Shown here in pieces: positions 23,266-35,556 of a stretch of DNA of 64,000 nucleotides. The stretch spans positions 5,505,733-5,569,732 of the forward strand of contig JAVDOI010000005.1 of the NCBI GenBank assembly GCA_032191485.1. Reading direction: 5' to 3'. How positions within the stretch are numbered: position 1 is the stretch's first letter; each line of letters begins with the position of its first letter. This stretch comes from Leptoclinus maculatus (lineage: Eukaryota > Chordata > Actinopteri > Perciformes > Stichaeidae). Under the pieces are notes generated by a model, which did not search any database, was not told where the DNA came from, and saw nothing but the letters and a program-made list of their open reading frames with translations. The translations under genes were made by a program, and so were the position numbers.

Positions 23266-26200
23266 CATAGTGAAAGGAATCAAAAAGGATACAACACTAC
23301 CAAAGCAGCACAACAGTCAATAGTCAATAGTCTGCAGTTCTGGGTTGAAATGCTTTGTTCAAGACCTCGATAGTAATTCGAGGTAGGGGACATTACATTT
23401 TCACTTTAACAACGATAATGTTGTGCTGCTGTGTCGATTTGAATCAGCAGAACATTTCTCTCAAAAGCAAGCTTCTAAGCGTATTATTATGACCCAATGT
23501 ATTCCTTCAGCAAACATTTAAAGGCATGCAGTATGCATGAATAGGCTTGTACAAGAGTTATGTATATAGCCTGCCCTGAGGCATGCTAAACCAATCGATA
23601 CTATATTTTGTAGCCATCATTAGCCCCTAGTTATTCAGCTGTGTGGGAGAAAGAAGTCCCCCCTGTGCTCTTGTAATGTGATGAAGACCCCCCCCCCCCC
23701 CCAGTACAAAGCATCTAAGGTACCATCTAAACGAACTGCCTGCAGTGTTAATGGATGTCTTTGGCATGGTTTCACGCATGTTCCCTGTGTTGCTGTGATG
23801 GTTCTTGGGAGTGAATGGAAGTTGAGTGCTGATTTCTTGATTAACAGCGTTACATCATGTTGTAGCACTGCAAGGGGGATCTCATCGATCATCACGCTTT
23901 CCTGGTTTACATTCAACTTGCAATTGCTTTTCAAGTTAACTTGTCAATTTCCGTTTGAATGGAAGCAGAGGGAGCGATTGGCTGGATATCTATGTTTGTT
24001 TACACTACTGATGCACCTGAAACCGAATACGTTCTTCCAGATAGCACATGTAATGTGATGGAAACAGATTTTTCTTTTACCTGAAGTTGCCCGTTATTAT
24101 TCAGGGGGGGGGGGGTGTCTTTAGTTATGTTGCATCAAATCAATTCATATCATGTGGACACTAGATACAAATGCCCATTCCGTTTGCAACATAGTGTTTT
24201 GATTTCACTAACTAGTCTTTTAATTTATTACACATTACTGAAAAGGGATTGCTATATTCTGTATTCCCCTACCGAGTCCGCTCAACCACTGCATCAAAAT
24301 AAGGCTTAGAACCTGTCATTTTTAGATGTGTGTTATTTTCCTCATTTAAAATAACCCAGTAGAAAGATGTTTCCTTTACAACACTTAATTGAAAAGTGGT
24401 TGGTCTGTAGTAGAGAGAGGATGTCGAAATATATATTTAATAAATAATTATATGCCAACATTAAATGAATCGAATTGAAGGCACAACATGCAATCATTGT
24501 CAACATAACGTCTGGTAAGAACCATGCACACTTCCAGTCTTTGATCCTAATACAGACATAGAGACAGTTAATGGAAGACAGGGAATTGTTAGCACCCATG
24601 AGGAAATCATACTGTGAGTTGGCATTATTGGAAGCATATTTGTCCAATGAAGATAAAAAAGAGAAATGGACACGATGTCAAAGCAGAGCTTTAACTGTGA
24701 CCTAAACCTGTGTCTATTTCTATATCCACCTTTCTGAGCGATGTCCAACAGTCGCCGATACGGTTCGACAACAATGGTTTCTTAAAGTGATACAAAGCAG
24801 ATCAAATGGTTGGTTCATGTGTTTCAAAAATGACTTTCAAGTGACCTGTTTGAGCCAATAATGAACAAGAACAGAATACATTTAGAGGCTATAGCTTGGA
24901 AAGGAACAACATATTCTATTGAGCCAAATAATGTGTAACAACACTTTAAAAAAAAATAGTATGTATCAACCATTTATCAGACCAGGTCCTTCTTATTTAC
25001 CCTTTTAGATTACATCTCATGTCGTATTGTGCACCAGTTTAACAATATATGCAAACAGAAATAAAATATATTCAAAGAATCAATTAACCATCCATCAATT
25101 ATTCTGCAACTTTTAGCGACAAGGGATGTGTGTGGAGTCCTCTGTAGCTCCGTATTGAACTACATTATAAGACCCGCCCACTTTTTTTATTTATTTAAAT
25201 CCCTCTTGTAACTGTACAATGCTGAATACTCACAGAACAGATAAAGTCGCTCTAACTTCCGTTTCACTGAGACTTTAAAAGGATTACTCTATTTGTCAAC
25301 AAAGTGTCAAATATAGTCATAAATGATCATTGCAAGATTCCTCCACAACCATTCCCAAAACCAAATGTCATGTCATTGTTTGTCTGACCAGTAGTAAAAA
25401 GGTGTTCATTTTACTATGACATGTAGAAAATCAGTAATCTTAGAGGCAAATGTCTGGAATGACTCACAGTAAAAAGTCATAAATGCATTTCTAGCACAGT
25501 TATCGACAAAAGGTCTTCCTGCCTTGAGCAAACGTTCCAATATCTTTGCGTACTGCTGACATTCAGCTGAAAAGTGAGGTTCTCATACAGCTAACTAAAT
25601 TTGACATTTCATAATGTGCATGAAAATGCTTAGAAGGAAATGCAGCAGAACCAAAGCCTCTCTGCAGGGATGTGTTTATTCATCGTTTGTCTCCCACGTT
25701 TCCTTATATTTAAAATAAATGACCTGACTGTAATTCTGTTCAGCAGCTTCTGCATATTTGAATATTAAACCAGGGAACAACAACAATCTCTGTCAAACAA
25801 ACAACCTAAACAGAGTCCGTAATCCAAAACAGTCTATTTCACCATCAAACCAAAAAAACATCAAAACCCTGAGATTATACTGCAGAACAGACACTCCCTC
25901 CTCGCAGTCGCATGAGAGCAGGTTATCGCAGCGACCACCATGACCAGCAGCGTGTACAGTTGTCAAATGCCATCAGCTCAACCAGGTCCAGACGCTGGCC
26001 ATGCCAGGCCGTGCATCCCCCCCCCCGTCTCTGGAGGCGGTGCTGCTGAGTGTATTTTTAGACAGTGCCACCTTATAAGCACAGCATGGTCGCATCACAT
26101 CTGTGTAGTTTAAGTGGAGCCCTCTCCCATCAAGGCAATGTGCCCTTTTACCAACAGCCTATGGTCAGACTGCAGACCTAACGTAGATTTAGTGTGACAC

Positions 26201-26494
26201 CTGAAACAAATAAGATGAAGTAATGTGTGAGGCTGGTTCTGGTTTGATCACTAATTTTGTCATCAAACAAAAGTCCAAATGCGATCACATTTAGTCATCC
26301 CTTCTGTAGTCAAACAACGCCAGTGTGCTTTTTAAAATGTATTGTTAATAGTTCTGTATTATCAAAAGGAAGAAAAAGAGTGCCGGTGTTACACAGTAGG
26401 GAACGAAGCACAAAGCAATCACACTTAAACCTACATGTCATTGTCAGACCGCGTTGGTGTTGGTATTGAAGACGAAGGAGCACATCTGATAAAA

Positions 26495-27035
26495 GTCAGA
26501 CAGTCGGGCTAGTACCCATTGCCTTCGTTGGTTGGGTTGGTTAGGTTTAGGTATGAGGAGTGAGGTTGGTTAGGTTTAGGTATGAGGAGTGAGGTTGGTT
26601 AGGTTTAGGTATGAGGAGTGAGGGCGGTTAGGTTTAGGTATGAGGAGTGAGGTTGGTTAGGTTTAGGGATGAGGAGTGAGGTTGGTTAGGTTTAGGGATG
26701 AGGAGTGAGGTTGGTTAGGTTTAGGTATGAGGAGTGAGGTTGGTTAGGTTTAGGGATGAGGAGTGAGGGCGGTTAGGTTTAGGTATGAGGAGTGAGGTTG
26801 GTTAGGTTTAGGGATGAGGAGTGAGGTTGGTTAGGTTCAGGGTAAGAATATCGGGGTAAGCCAATCGGAGGCAGAGTAGGGCGGGTCATGCCATTAAAAG
26901 AAATATTCCAAATAATTAGCCTTTTGCTTCTGTTTGTTGTGTTTTCAGAGTCGTGGGCCTTTGGAACAATGGACTTTTGTCTTTGGGGTAACGGGCTAAC
27001 AAATGGGCTTTCGGCATTGCACCTCCTGAGGTACT
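26495..27035 (+). repeat. Dispersed repeat carrying the 29-bp minisatellite
   Basis: Both flanks of the minisatellite match the inverse of 38395-38610: left CTAGTACCCATTGCCTT, right GGTAAGAATATCGGGGTAAG, then GGAGGCAGAGTAGGGCGGGT and ACAAATGGGCTTTCGG. So the array arose by expansion inside a pre-existing interspersed element. The outer ends of the element are uncertain. Confidence 0.65.
26534..26845. repeat. 29-bp minisatellite, 11 units
   Basis: Eleven head-to-tail copies of a 29-bp unit built on GGTTGGTTAGGTTTAGG followed by TATGAGGAGTGA; TTAGGTTTAGG recurs every 29 bp from 26541 to 26831. Units differ mainly at GTTGG versus GGCGG and TAGGTATG versus TAGGGATG. The array sits inside a larger dispersed repeat (26495-27035) whose relative at 38395-38815 has only one such unit. 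Confidence 0.95.
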
Positions 27036-27510
27036 GATCTGAGAGAGCGTACGGCCGAGGGAACATAGACCGGTCCCATTGACAGCATTTTTGACGTGTC
27101 ACTTTTAACTGTCATTGAAAATTTAAATTCAGTTGCATGTTCATAATAAAACAATGACTATTAAATAACTTTTAATCGATACATTTAACTATACATTTTC
27201 TCCAAAACTGTTAAAGGAACTTCTCTCACTCAAACAAATCAAAGAATACGTGTTACTGGACAAAGTCTATGTCCATGTCTAGTCTTGAAAGTACTCTAAC
27301 TACGGGTCAGTAGCTAACTACCATTCACATACTTTTATGCACATTTTGAAGTATCGCATTAGAAAAGCTGTATGTGGCCATGTGCCTCATTTGCATTTAT
27401 TTTTCACTTCAAATTTGCTTGACAATTGAGAGGAAACACAACTAGGGGCATTTCCAATGCAGAAAATGTGCAGGACAGTTACTTCTGAAACCAACTCTAA
27501 ACAATTCAAA

Positions 27511-27545
27511 GCTAACCAGCTAACCAGCTAACCAGCTGACCAGCA
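27511..27545. repeat. Short tandem repeat, AGCTAACC-type 8-bp unit
   Basis: Three perfect and one imperfect copy of GCTAACCA in a row (GCTAACCAGCTAACCAGC..., then GCTGACCAGC). Confidence 0.85.
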
Positions 27546-28868
27546 GACATCCTTGAGGCCCTGCCACCAGTGAAGCAATATGTCCCTCTGACTGACCCAC
27601 TTTCTGCAAGAAGTGTTGAATACAGTATTCCAAATCCACTATGGATAATGCAGTACAAACTTAATATAGCCTCCTTTTTGACTGCTCCGTGGCCTCGGTC
27701 TTTTCAAATGTTAATGTATGCAAAGTGAAATATTGGGTGTAAAAGTGAACTCATCTCCATGATCAAAATATATAATAAATGACACACGACAGATCGAGAG
27801 GCTGGTGAACTGTCATGGGGAAGCTGAGCAGCTGCAGCAGAGAAGAGCGAAGGATAGTAAACCCCAAAAACCTCACAACCCCCACACACCCCCTCATTCC
27901 TCTCTCTCTCCCAATGAAACAGGAGCCGTCTGTCTCTCCTGCAGCAGATATTAACCCCGAGGTTGATTTCATCTGAATAGCAGCGGGGCTCAGAGGAGCT
28001 GTTCCATCAGCTACAAACCCCTCCCTTGGCTCTGACTCTGGATTCTGCATTGAGATTTCTTCACCATGCTACAGAGGTCCATGTGCTCGTTAACGAGCTG
28101 AAGTCGGCAGCTGATTTGTGAGAGGCAGACGGGAGCACGTCTCTATGGGCACATTTGATGGTTGCTGTCCTGCTGGATGGCATCTCGTTACAAGCAATTC
28201 ATTCACTGTCAACTATGGGTGTCACATTGGAAAGCACTGTGGCTGAAGTTGGGTCTGATGGATGCCTATTAAAGACATTTCGACTGTTTACCACAGCAAT
28301 CACAGAAATAAACTTTGTGGTCAATTTTGATTGAGATAGAACTGAGAAAAAACACGTGAAACTGAGAAAAATCCTCAAGTTGCATAATTTGCATTGAAAA
28401 TGACATAAGTTAGGAGCAAGGCTTTTATATTTAATGAGCTTTGCTTAAGTGTAGTTTTAATAGAGTGGCGGCCTAGATTCACAAAGCAGTCCCCCAGTCC
28501 GTAGTACTATTACAATAGGCCTGGCTTTGTTATGGAGAACTTTATCCTATCCTATAGCTGTACAAGTCACAAATCATCTGAGATACTACATCCTGAAGCA
28601 AATTCAATACAGGCTCATTTATTTAACAGGCTCACAGACTTTATGGTCATTGACTTAATCCTATTAGCTGTGTTTTTTTCCTCTACAGTTTTATTCATCC
28701 CCCAAGACAAATTTCTAAAACATGTCCATTCAAAGCTCCTACAAGTCCACATCCTCCTCCACAGTAAGTCCGGAAGCTAAAGTGTAAAGCACAACCAAGT
28801 AGAGGTCACGAAACATGTCTCTCTACCCTCAGTCACGTTATATTGTTGGGAATCAACTAAGACTAAAT

Positions 28869-29288
28869 ACGAGATTGGGAGAATTTCTATTGCCTCCCAA
28901 CGGCTCTCAACATGGTGACGGCTGAGCCCGTGGCTAGCAGCTAACAGCGCTGACAGTGCAGAGCTAACAGTATTGACCTGAAGGGGAACTGGAGGGTGGG
29001 CGCTACACTTTGACTCTACACGACAACGCCGTCAGTCGGAACGTCACTATCAGCTGTAACCGGCGTATGTGCAGAGCGGCGGCCGTGAGTTAGCCAGTGG
29101 GGTTACGAACATGCAGTAAAAAGCCCACGTGGTCAACAAAGTACAGAGAAGCTCGGACTACAACAGACACAAAGGGAGAGTGACTTCCTCCTCTGCACAG
29201 GTAGACATTACTTCAATATATCTTTACACAGCAGGTAGTTGTTTGCTGCTATATTAATGCTCTGAATATTGAATTCAGCACCTTTAAG
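28869..29288 (+). repeat. Dispersed repeat, 'CTCAACATGGTGACGGC' family, plus copy
   Basis: It begins TTTCTATTGCCTCCCAACGG and passes through GCTAGCAGCTAACAGCGCTG and CAGCTGTAACCGGCG, ending near CTGAATATTGAATTCAGCAC. An inverted partial copy is at 30380-30592. The block is CpG-richer than its surroundings, which could mimic a CpG island, but it is repetitive. Confidence 0.6.
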
Positions 29289-30065
29289 TTCATAGCTGCT
29301 CACACTACAAAGAAAAAAAGTGATAATTATTCATTCTCTGAGGTTTGAGATTATCATTTCTGCATTGATTGAAGTGGAAACCAGGAGCAGATCACAGAGA
29401 CAGGTCTCATCAAAGAAATGCACAGAAACACTGAGCTCACTCCTCCCCCACATCAAGGCCTTAGATCACACAAGCCATCAAGGTCACCTCACATGAACTA
29501 GCATGAAACACTCAACCGTAGACCTTTTCCTGTGAAGTCCCCCTGCTCAGTGATGCTGCAGTGTGGACAGCGATTCTGGGGAAAACAGCTGAAACCAATT
29601 TCCCTGCATTCCCTGTTGACACAGCCAGTAACGAAGCAGACACACATTCTACCTGACAGCCATACAAAAAAATGCAAATAGCTTTAATCCTAAGAGCAGT
29701 TATGGTTATAGTACAGTGTGAAGGAATAGAACATATACTGCTTCTACTTCTACATTAGGCAGAAACAACAGAACGTATTTTCAGCCACACCTGTAAATAA
29801 AACGGGTATAAAAAGAAATATTATCATCCGGAACCGGTAAATGTCCATCAAAGGTTTGATATATCTTTGAACATACCTTATATTTCTGTTATTGCAATTT
29901 GACATACATAACCAAGGATAAAGGGGTATTTCACTAATGTTCAACAAGGTCCAGTTAGAGAGAATTTCCTCACGCAAAGGTCCGGAACATTACAGTAATG
30001 TCTAACGTGCGCTATGATTTAGACTAGCTGTGCAAAGATATAGTGGAGTAATGTCACGACGACTG

Positions 30066-30337
30066 TTGGGTCCCCTGCTCCTCCAGTTCATGTAGATGTG
30101 TCCTTGGGCAAGACACTTAACTCAATTGCTCCCGTAGGCTGTGTCTACGGTGGATGAAAGGGTGTGAATGCTTAGATAGTCCTGATGGGCTGGTGGCCCC
30201 ATGCATGGTAGCCCCTGTTATCAGTGTATGAATGGGTGTGAATGGATGAATGAATGACATGTAGTGTTAAAGTGCTGTAAGTGGTCAGAAGGCTAGAAAG
30301 GCACTACACAAGTACAAGTCCATTTACCATTTTAACT
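30066..30337 (+). mobile_element. SINE, nearly complete body and 3' tail
   Basis: It contains GTGTCCTTGGGCAAGACACT, CCTGATGGGCTGGTGGCCCC, ATGAATGGGTGTGAATGG and a 3' end GAAAGGCACTACACAAGTAC AAGTCCATTTACCATTT, the typical end of an abundant teleost SINE. The 5' tRNA-like head is weak. The relationship to the fragments at 6716, 9523 and 38090 is by shared body motif. Confidence 0.7.
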
Positions 30338-30379
30338 GGCCAGAGAATGAAGTCACTCTCCCTCTGTGTTATTCGTGCT

Positions 30380-30592
30380 TCTCTACGGAGGTTACAGCTG
30401 ATAACGCCGTCCCGACCGACAGCGTGGAACCCCCCCTCCTGTTCCCCCTTCCCCCGAGGTTAACACTGTTAGCTCTGTCAGTACTTTCGCCGCAGTGTGC
30501 GCTGTTAGCACTGTTAGCTATTAGCCGCCAGCTCGCCGTCAACATGTTGAGCTGTTGAGAGGCAATACAAATGCTCCCAATCTGTATGTGAC
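30380..30592 (-). repeat. Dispersed repeat, 'CTCAACATGGTGACGGC' family, minus copy
   Basis: On the minus strand this reads TTTGTATTGCCTCTCAACAG, CATGTTGACGGCGAGC, GGCTAATAGCTAACAGTGCT and TATCAGCTGTAACCTCCGTA, collinear with the plus-strand copy at 28869-29288. The two are inverted relative to each other about 1.1 kb apart. Confidence 0.6.
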
Positions 30593-32204
30593 ACACGGGG
30601 CTATTAACTAACTCTGTTATTTTGAGACTTTGCAAGTCCGCGACTCGTCTATAAAGTCTGTGACACGTCTTCAGTATAAACTAAAGAGACGGCTTAAAGC
30701 AAACCAAACCTGCAATCAGGAGTAATCAAACTACCTCGTCTCTGGCACTGCCATTGTATACTCTCATTGTTTTTACATATCTGCTACTTTTGTAATGTAT
30801 TCATGTATTTTGGGGTATTGTATGGTACTGTGTTGTATTGTGCTATTCAGTGTTGTACTATAGTGTTTGCTGTTGAATTGTACTGATAATATTCGGCCAC
30901 TAAATTGTAATAACCTGCCCAGGGACTACAGACGACAATGAGCTCTCTAACTAACTCTGGCACATTTACATTGAGGTGGAAAATGAAAATGAGAGAAAAG
31001 GTGTTGCTTTAAGGGTCTTTGTTTTTTTTCAACCCTTACTGTCAAGAGACTGTTTATAACAATCACAACTGTCTGCAGATGTTCCTATTAAAAGCCTAAC
31101 AGAAAAGAAAGGGATTTTGTCCACTGAACAGTGATCAGAGACATTAATGTCTGAAAACAAATGTTCTGTTCACTAAGAGCAGCAGAGTGTTGGGTTTTGA
31201 ATTACTTTGTTGTTGTGTTGAAGACAACATGCAGACATTTGAGCCAGTGAACATCACAATTTAGGATTAACAGCCTTTTTCTACGCCTGGTCCAAAAAAC
31301 AACTCTATTTTAGGTTGGTTGCATTGGCCAAATGTCGTGGGATCTTTTTTCTTTTATATATTGATATTGTTGCCTATTCGATATTAATATAATCCATAAA
31401 ACAAACCTATGGTGAAAGAAGAGAGACAGGACACTGTATCAGACATGTACCTGTGTTGCCTGTCAGCAAGGTAATGGGAAGCACAAGGAGAGTGAAAGAA
31501 TGATGAGATGAGACGTCCATGTTGAGTCACTCTGAGCCCACATGGCTTCAGTGCAAGTGATAAAAGCATCAGCAGAACGCTGGTATGAGATAGGTTACTG
31601 AGAGTCCTGAGTCTCAGAGATTGAACACATTTCAATTAACAAAACAGAGATGACAAAAGAGGAAAGAAAGGGATAGAAAAGGGGAAAGTAGGAAAGGATG
31701 CAAAGTAATGTAAAAGGAACTGAGAGGAAAGTAGAGGAAAGGGAAGAATAAAAAGGAAATAGTGAGGAAAGAGGAAATGGTGGGTGCATATAGTGCATAG
31801 ATTGAGGGGAAATGTACAGTTAAACAGAAACAGCATAAGACTGGTTGATGAGCTGAAGCAGCGAGAGAAAGCAATGTGTGTCCTTATCTTCTTCAGAGGC
31901 TCATTTCCAGTTTGATAGTTGGCAAACTCCCCGTTATCAAAGCAGAGATCAGAGTCCCTCCAGTCTCTCCACTCCAACCTCTCCTCACCTCCATCTCACC
32001 ACTCCAACTTTAAACTTCACTTGAAAGGAACTTGGAGTTTCACTGTGACAGTGAGATGAAATCTCAACATGCTCATCTGAGTGGGGGCAGAGCTGCCAAG
32101 TGGATGTAAAAACCCTGTTTTTGTCTTTCCCCAACAAAGACATAACAGAGGTTGCTTCAAGTGGGCAAGGCTACACATCTTCAACAAAACACTTATCTGG
32201 CAGG

Positions 32205-32290
32205 AAGTGGAAGTGACAGGCCTGACAATTGCGTCTGTCAAACGCGTCATGTCCTTAATTGACATGACAGGGAAGGCTGGGAGGGCCTGA
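32205..32290. promoter_or_regulatory. Candidate intronic enhancer with TGACAG and TTAATTGA motifs
   Basis: About 240 bp downstream (in transcript sense) of the 90-bp ZMAT4 exon, this repeat-free stretch has TGACAGG, CCTGACA, CTGTCA and TGACAG (TALE-homeodomain-type cores) around TTAATTGACATGA. There is also a small dyad, TCATGTC (32247-32253) and GACATGA (32261-32267), nested inside CTGTCA/TGACAG. Regulatory function is inferred from motif content only. Confidence 0.25.
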
Positions 32291-32532
32291 CACCTCACAA
32301 TGTGTCCTTGTACTCAATTAACGGTTGGCATCCCCTTTGCATCCAACCGCAGCGACGTCACCGTCACATCGTTCATTGGTCTAAAAATGTGGCACTTCTG
32401 TTTATCTGTTAGCTGTTCTGACAACGAGTGCGGAGGCCAAGCTGCAGATTGACGTGTGCATGTTTCTCAGTGATTACTGAGACCACAGGGAAACCCTATG
32501 GACAGGAAGATGTAGAATCACAAAGGACTCAC

Positions 32533-32622
32533 ATTGTCTGTTCTGAGCTTCTTGGCAGGGCAGCCTCCATCCACAGGATGTAGCATGTAATACAGCCGCA
32601 CTTTGTTGGCATGTTTCCGACT
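32533..32622 (-). CDS. zmat4: ZMAT4 internal exon: end of zinc finger 1 and linker
   Basis: This is the ZMAT4 exon just upstream of the zinc finger 2 exon. On the minus strand it follows a long T/C-rich tract ending CCTTTAG and stops before a GTGAGT donor. It is 90 bp, 30 codons, phase 0 at both ends. It begins SRKHANKVRLYYMLHP and ends GGCPAKKLRTDN, differing from the human protein as I recall it at only a few positions. The histidine at exon residue 4 should be the last zinc ligand of finger 1, whose cysteines and first histidine come from the preceding exon, which I did not find in this window. The rest is the basic linker to finger 2. Because the exon is a multiple of three, skipping it would keep frame but remove that ligand. 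A 23.9-kb intron separates it from 8489-8645. Confidence 0.93.
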
Positions 32623-34639
32623 CTAAAGGAAAGGAGAGAAAAAGAAAAAAAAACAAGTTAATTAAGGCAATACAGTGGATGATGTATATAGAGCATAATA
32701 CAGTGTATTTCAAACATAATTTGCCCTCATATGTTAGGATGCAAATTTGAACACAGCCTGAGTCTATGTTATTCACTTGCTCCTGCTGCCCTTGGAGGGT
32801 TGATCTCATATCTCGTAGTATTGTAACGTCACAATAAAACATAACGACAAAAGACTCCCCTGAGGGGAAATGAAAGAGGCTCTGTTAATGCACCTTCATA
32901 ATATGGGCAGTGAGAATGGCAGGAAATGAGGTGCCCCTTGGGGGTGAAGATGCCAGCCAGGAGCTAAGACTTTCCTGGTTTGAGTCCAAGAGGGGACCTT
33001 TGTTGCATCTCTCTCCTGGTTCTATCTAATAAAGACATTAAATGGCCCAAAAATAGTTTTTTAAAAACTTGTGGAATGAAAATAGAGATTTCAGACACAT
33101 TCTACATAAACTATAAAAGCTATGAATAAATTATTTATAAAAAAGCATTTTTGTCATGTATAGATATGCAATGATGATTGCTGGGTAATATGCATTTTGA
33201 TGTTGTCCAACGTCAAGTCTCAATTTGATCATGTGACGAGATTATACATTGTAACCCTAGGGTGGCTAGTTTAGGTCCAGGTGCACATCTGCAAGCCGAG
33301 TGAGCAGTTATGCCTTTCAAACATAAAAAAAGTCAGAAAGAAAAAACCAGAGAAAGCAAAGCTAAGGATTTAAACAGTCGGCGGACCCTGGTGTGTGTTT
33401 CTCACCTAGTAACAGACGTGCACTAGGGCCCGTCATAATAGCGTGTACCGGGGCCTGTCGTAACTACCTTACACCATTGGTTATTGTTCTTATTGTTCCA
33501 ATCAAACTAAGAGGAGGGATTGCATCCCTTTTTGTTCACACCAGACCTTTTTCCCCTAAAAGGTCGTACCTGACACACATGTAAACACTTTCATGAACAG
33601 GCCATGACCAATCCACGGTAAATACTGGTTGTTAATCATAAAATGTAAATGTTTTAAGCATTTGAACAATATGAATCAATTTGCAGAAAAGCTAATGTGA
33701 ATGTTGGTACAAAAACATCTCTACTTTTAGTTAATACGTGATGTTTAGTTACTTTGCAGGCTCAAAGAAAAATGGCCGTTGGTATATGATCGGTTATTTA
33801 AGTGACCAATACATCATTCCTAGTTAAGTTATGACATTATATTGCATTGGTCAGCAAATGTCAGTAGCAAAACTAGCATCTGCAGTGTAAAACAAGATAA
33901 GAAAAAAGATTCCTTTAAAATCCTAAAATATGGATCTGATATACATTATACAAAAATTAAGAAAAACAAAAACTTCAGCCTGAATAACAGCTTGACTACT
34001 TCAAAACATCCATACATCCAACAAGTCTTTAGAACATATTCCACAACTAAATATGTTGTGTGTCCAATACGACACAAGGAAGCATGTTCTGATCCGACAC
34101 CAGTATCTGCAGGAAGAAATCATTTGTCAGTGCTTTCCAAAATTATTTTCAATGATTGACAGTTAAAAAACAATTGTCGTCATGGTTAAATTAAATCCAT
34201 CCATACTGGAGATCAAGCCCAAATCATTCGAAAGGCGTGCTGGGATATTTAATCCCAGCTATTTTTGTCATGTAGGATGTACCCATAGTAACTTCACTGG
34301 GAGGTATCCAAGAGGCCTTCTATTCATGCCACTGCTATCCCACCATCCAAAATACCCGAAACATCCGTACAGTCGAGTAACAGAGGGAAGAATCCATCAT
34401 CTGTTATCTGTTGAGTTATCTGTTGATCTGGTAACTACACAACTCATTGTGTGTAGTGATAGTGTTGGAGTCAGCATCCTGTTAACCTGACGCACCAGAT
34501 GGTTGGTTACGCAGAACCATCTAAGAAGCTGTCATAGGAAACTGGTTGGAAAAGGGCGGGCACTTTCAAAATATACTTGGCAGGTGAAAATTGGATGAAT
34601 CATCCGAACCATCCAAATTTTGTCGAAGCCAGTCAAGAG

Positions 34640-35556
34640 TAGGGCTGCAACTAACGATTATTTTAATAATCGATTAATCTGTCGATTATTTTTACGATTA
34701 ATCGATGAATCGGATACAAAAAAAAAGCATTCATTTCCAACCCTTTATTCAAAAACAGTATGCTTTATGCTTTACATCTGCCAATTATATCGTTTTTTTT
34801 AAATAAAGTGCACACAAATATGTATATTTTTGTTTAAAGGGACCTGAGCTGTCAGAACAATAAATCATTTATAAAAAATAAAGAAAAATACAAATCAGAA
34901 AACTTAACAGGATTTGTTTGAACGTCAGAACTTGTTCTCTACACTACACTCACAGATGCACACACTCACAAACTCACACTCAGACACGCACACACACTCA
35001 AGTTCACTTGAAGCTTATTCATTCAATTATTACCATCATTGTAGTAAGTGCAAGTTAAGTTAATTTATACACCACATTTAAACACAGTTTAAGATGACCA
35101 AGTGCTATAAAAAAAATTAAAAAGTACAACACACACAAATATATTTGTCAACAATAACCGATATGGGACAAAGCACAGAATATATATACATGACAACAGA
35201 TTGAAAAATGAATGGGCCAAAAAAGGCGAGTGAATAAAAACGTGTCTTTAGTCCTGCTTTACTACTGTTATTAACGAGCTAACGCTAACTTGTCATGCTT
35301 GTCAAACTGGATAACGAGTAAACACCAGCACCAGAAGAGCTACTGGATGGACGTTACGTCCCTGATAGCAGTCGACTCCGGGGCGGCTCCGCTCCGCTCT
35401 GCGCTCAACTCAACTTTTTTTTTATACTCAAACATCTCCGCGACTTATTGAGTGGCGTAATAATCGCGCGACACAACGAATCGATAATGAAATTCGTTGC
35501 CAACTCTTTTAATAATCGAATTTTATCGATTTTATCGATTCGTTGTTGCAGCCCTA
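34640..35556 (-). mobile_element. Nonautonomous hAT-superfamily DNA transposon, copy 2 (917 bp)
   Basis: This is the inverted sibling of 15700-16724, with the same 12-bp terminal inverted repeat TAGGGCTGCAAC and its own perfect 8-bp target duplication GTCAAGAG (34632-34639 and 35557-35564). It is nearly identical along its length but lacks about 115 bp near the GC-rich middle (the junction is at GAGCGGAGCCGCCCCGG) and has a small duplication near 35296 (a repeated TTGTCA). Different target duplications show the two were independent insertions, not a later duplication of flanking DNA. Confidence 0.95.

Larger units (their letters stand above)
8646..32532 (-). other. 23.9-kb ZMAT4 intron between the two recognised exons
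   Basis: Bounded by a GTGAGT donor at its 5' end (minus strand, near 32532) and a CTTTAG acceptor at its 3' end (near 8646). It contains two hAT elements, the TG/CA microsatellite pair, the 29-bp minisatellite, SINE pieces and other repeats listed separately. Stretches such as 9700-10000, 10350-12500, 13000-13900, 17430-20900, 23270-26500 and 31000-32150 show no recognisable coding potential. The longest frames, such as 21721-22128, lack splice signals in a sensible context and resemble no family I know. Confidence 0.85.

Noticed and set aside
26534..26845. Interstitial telomeric repeat
   Set aside because: The array has a 29-bp period with TTAGGTTTAGG only as part of it. It is not (TTAGGG)n.
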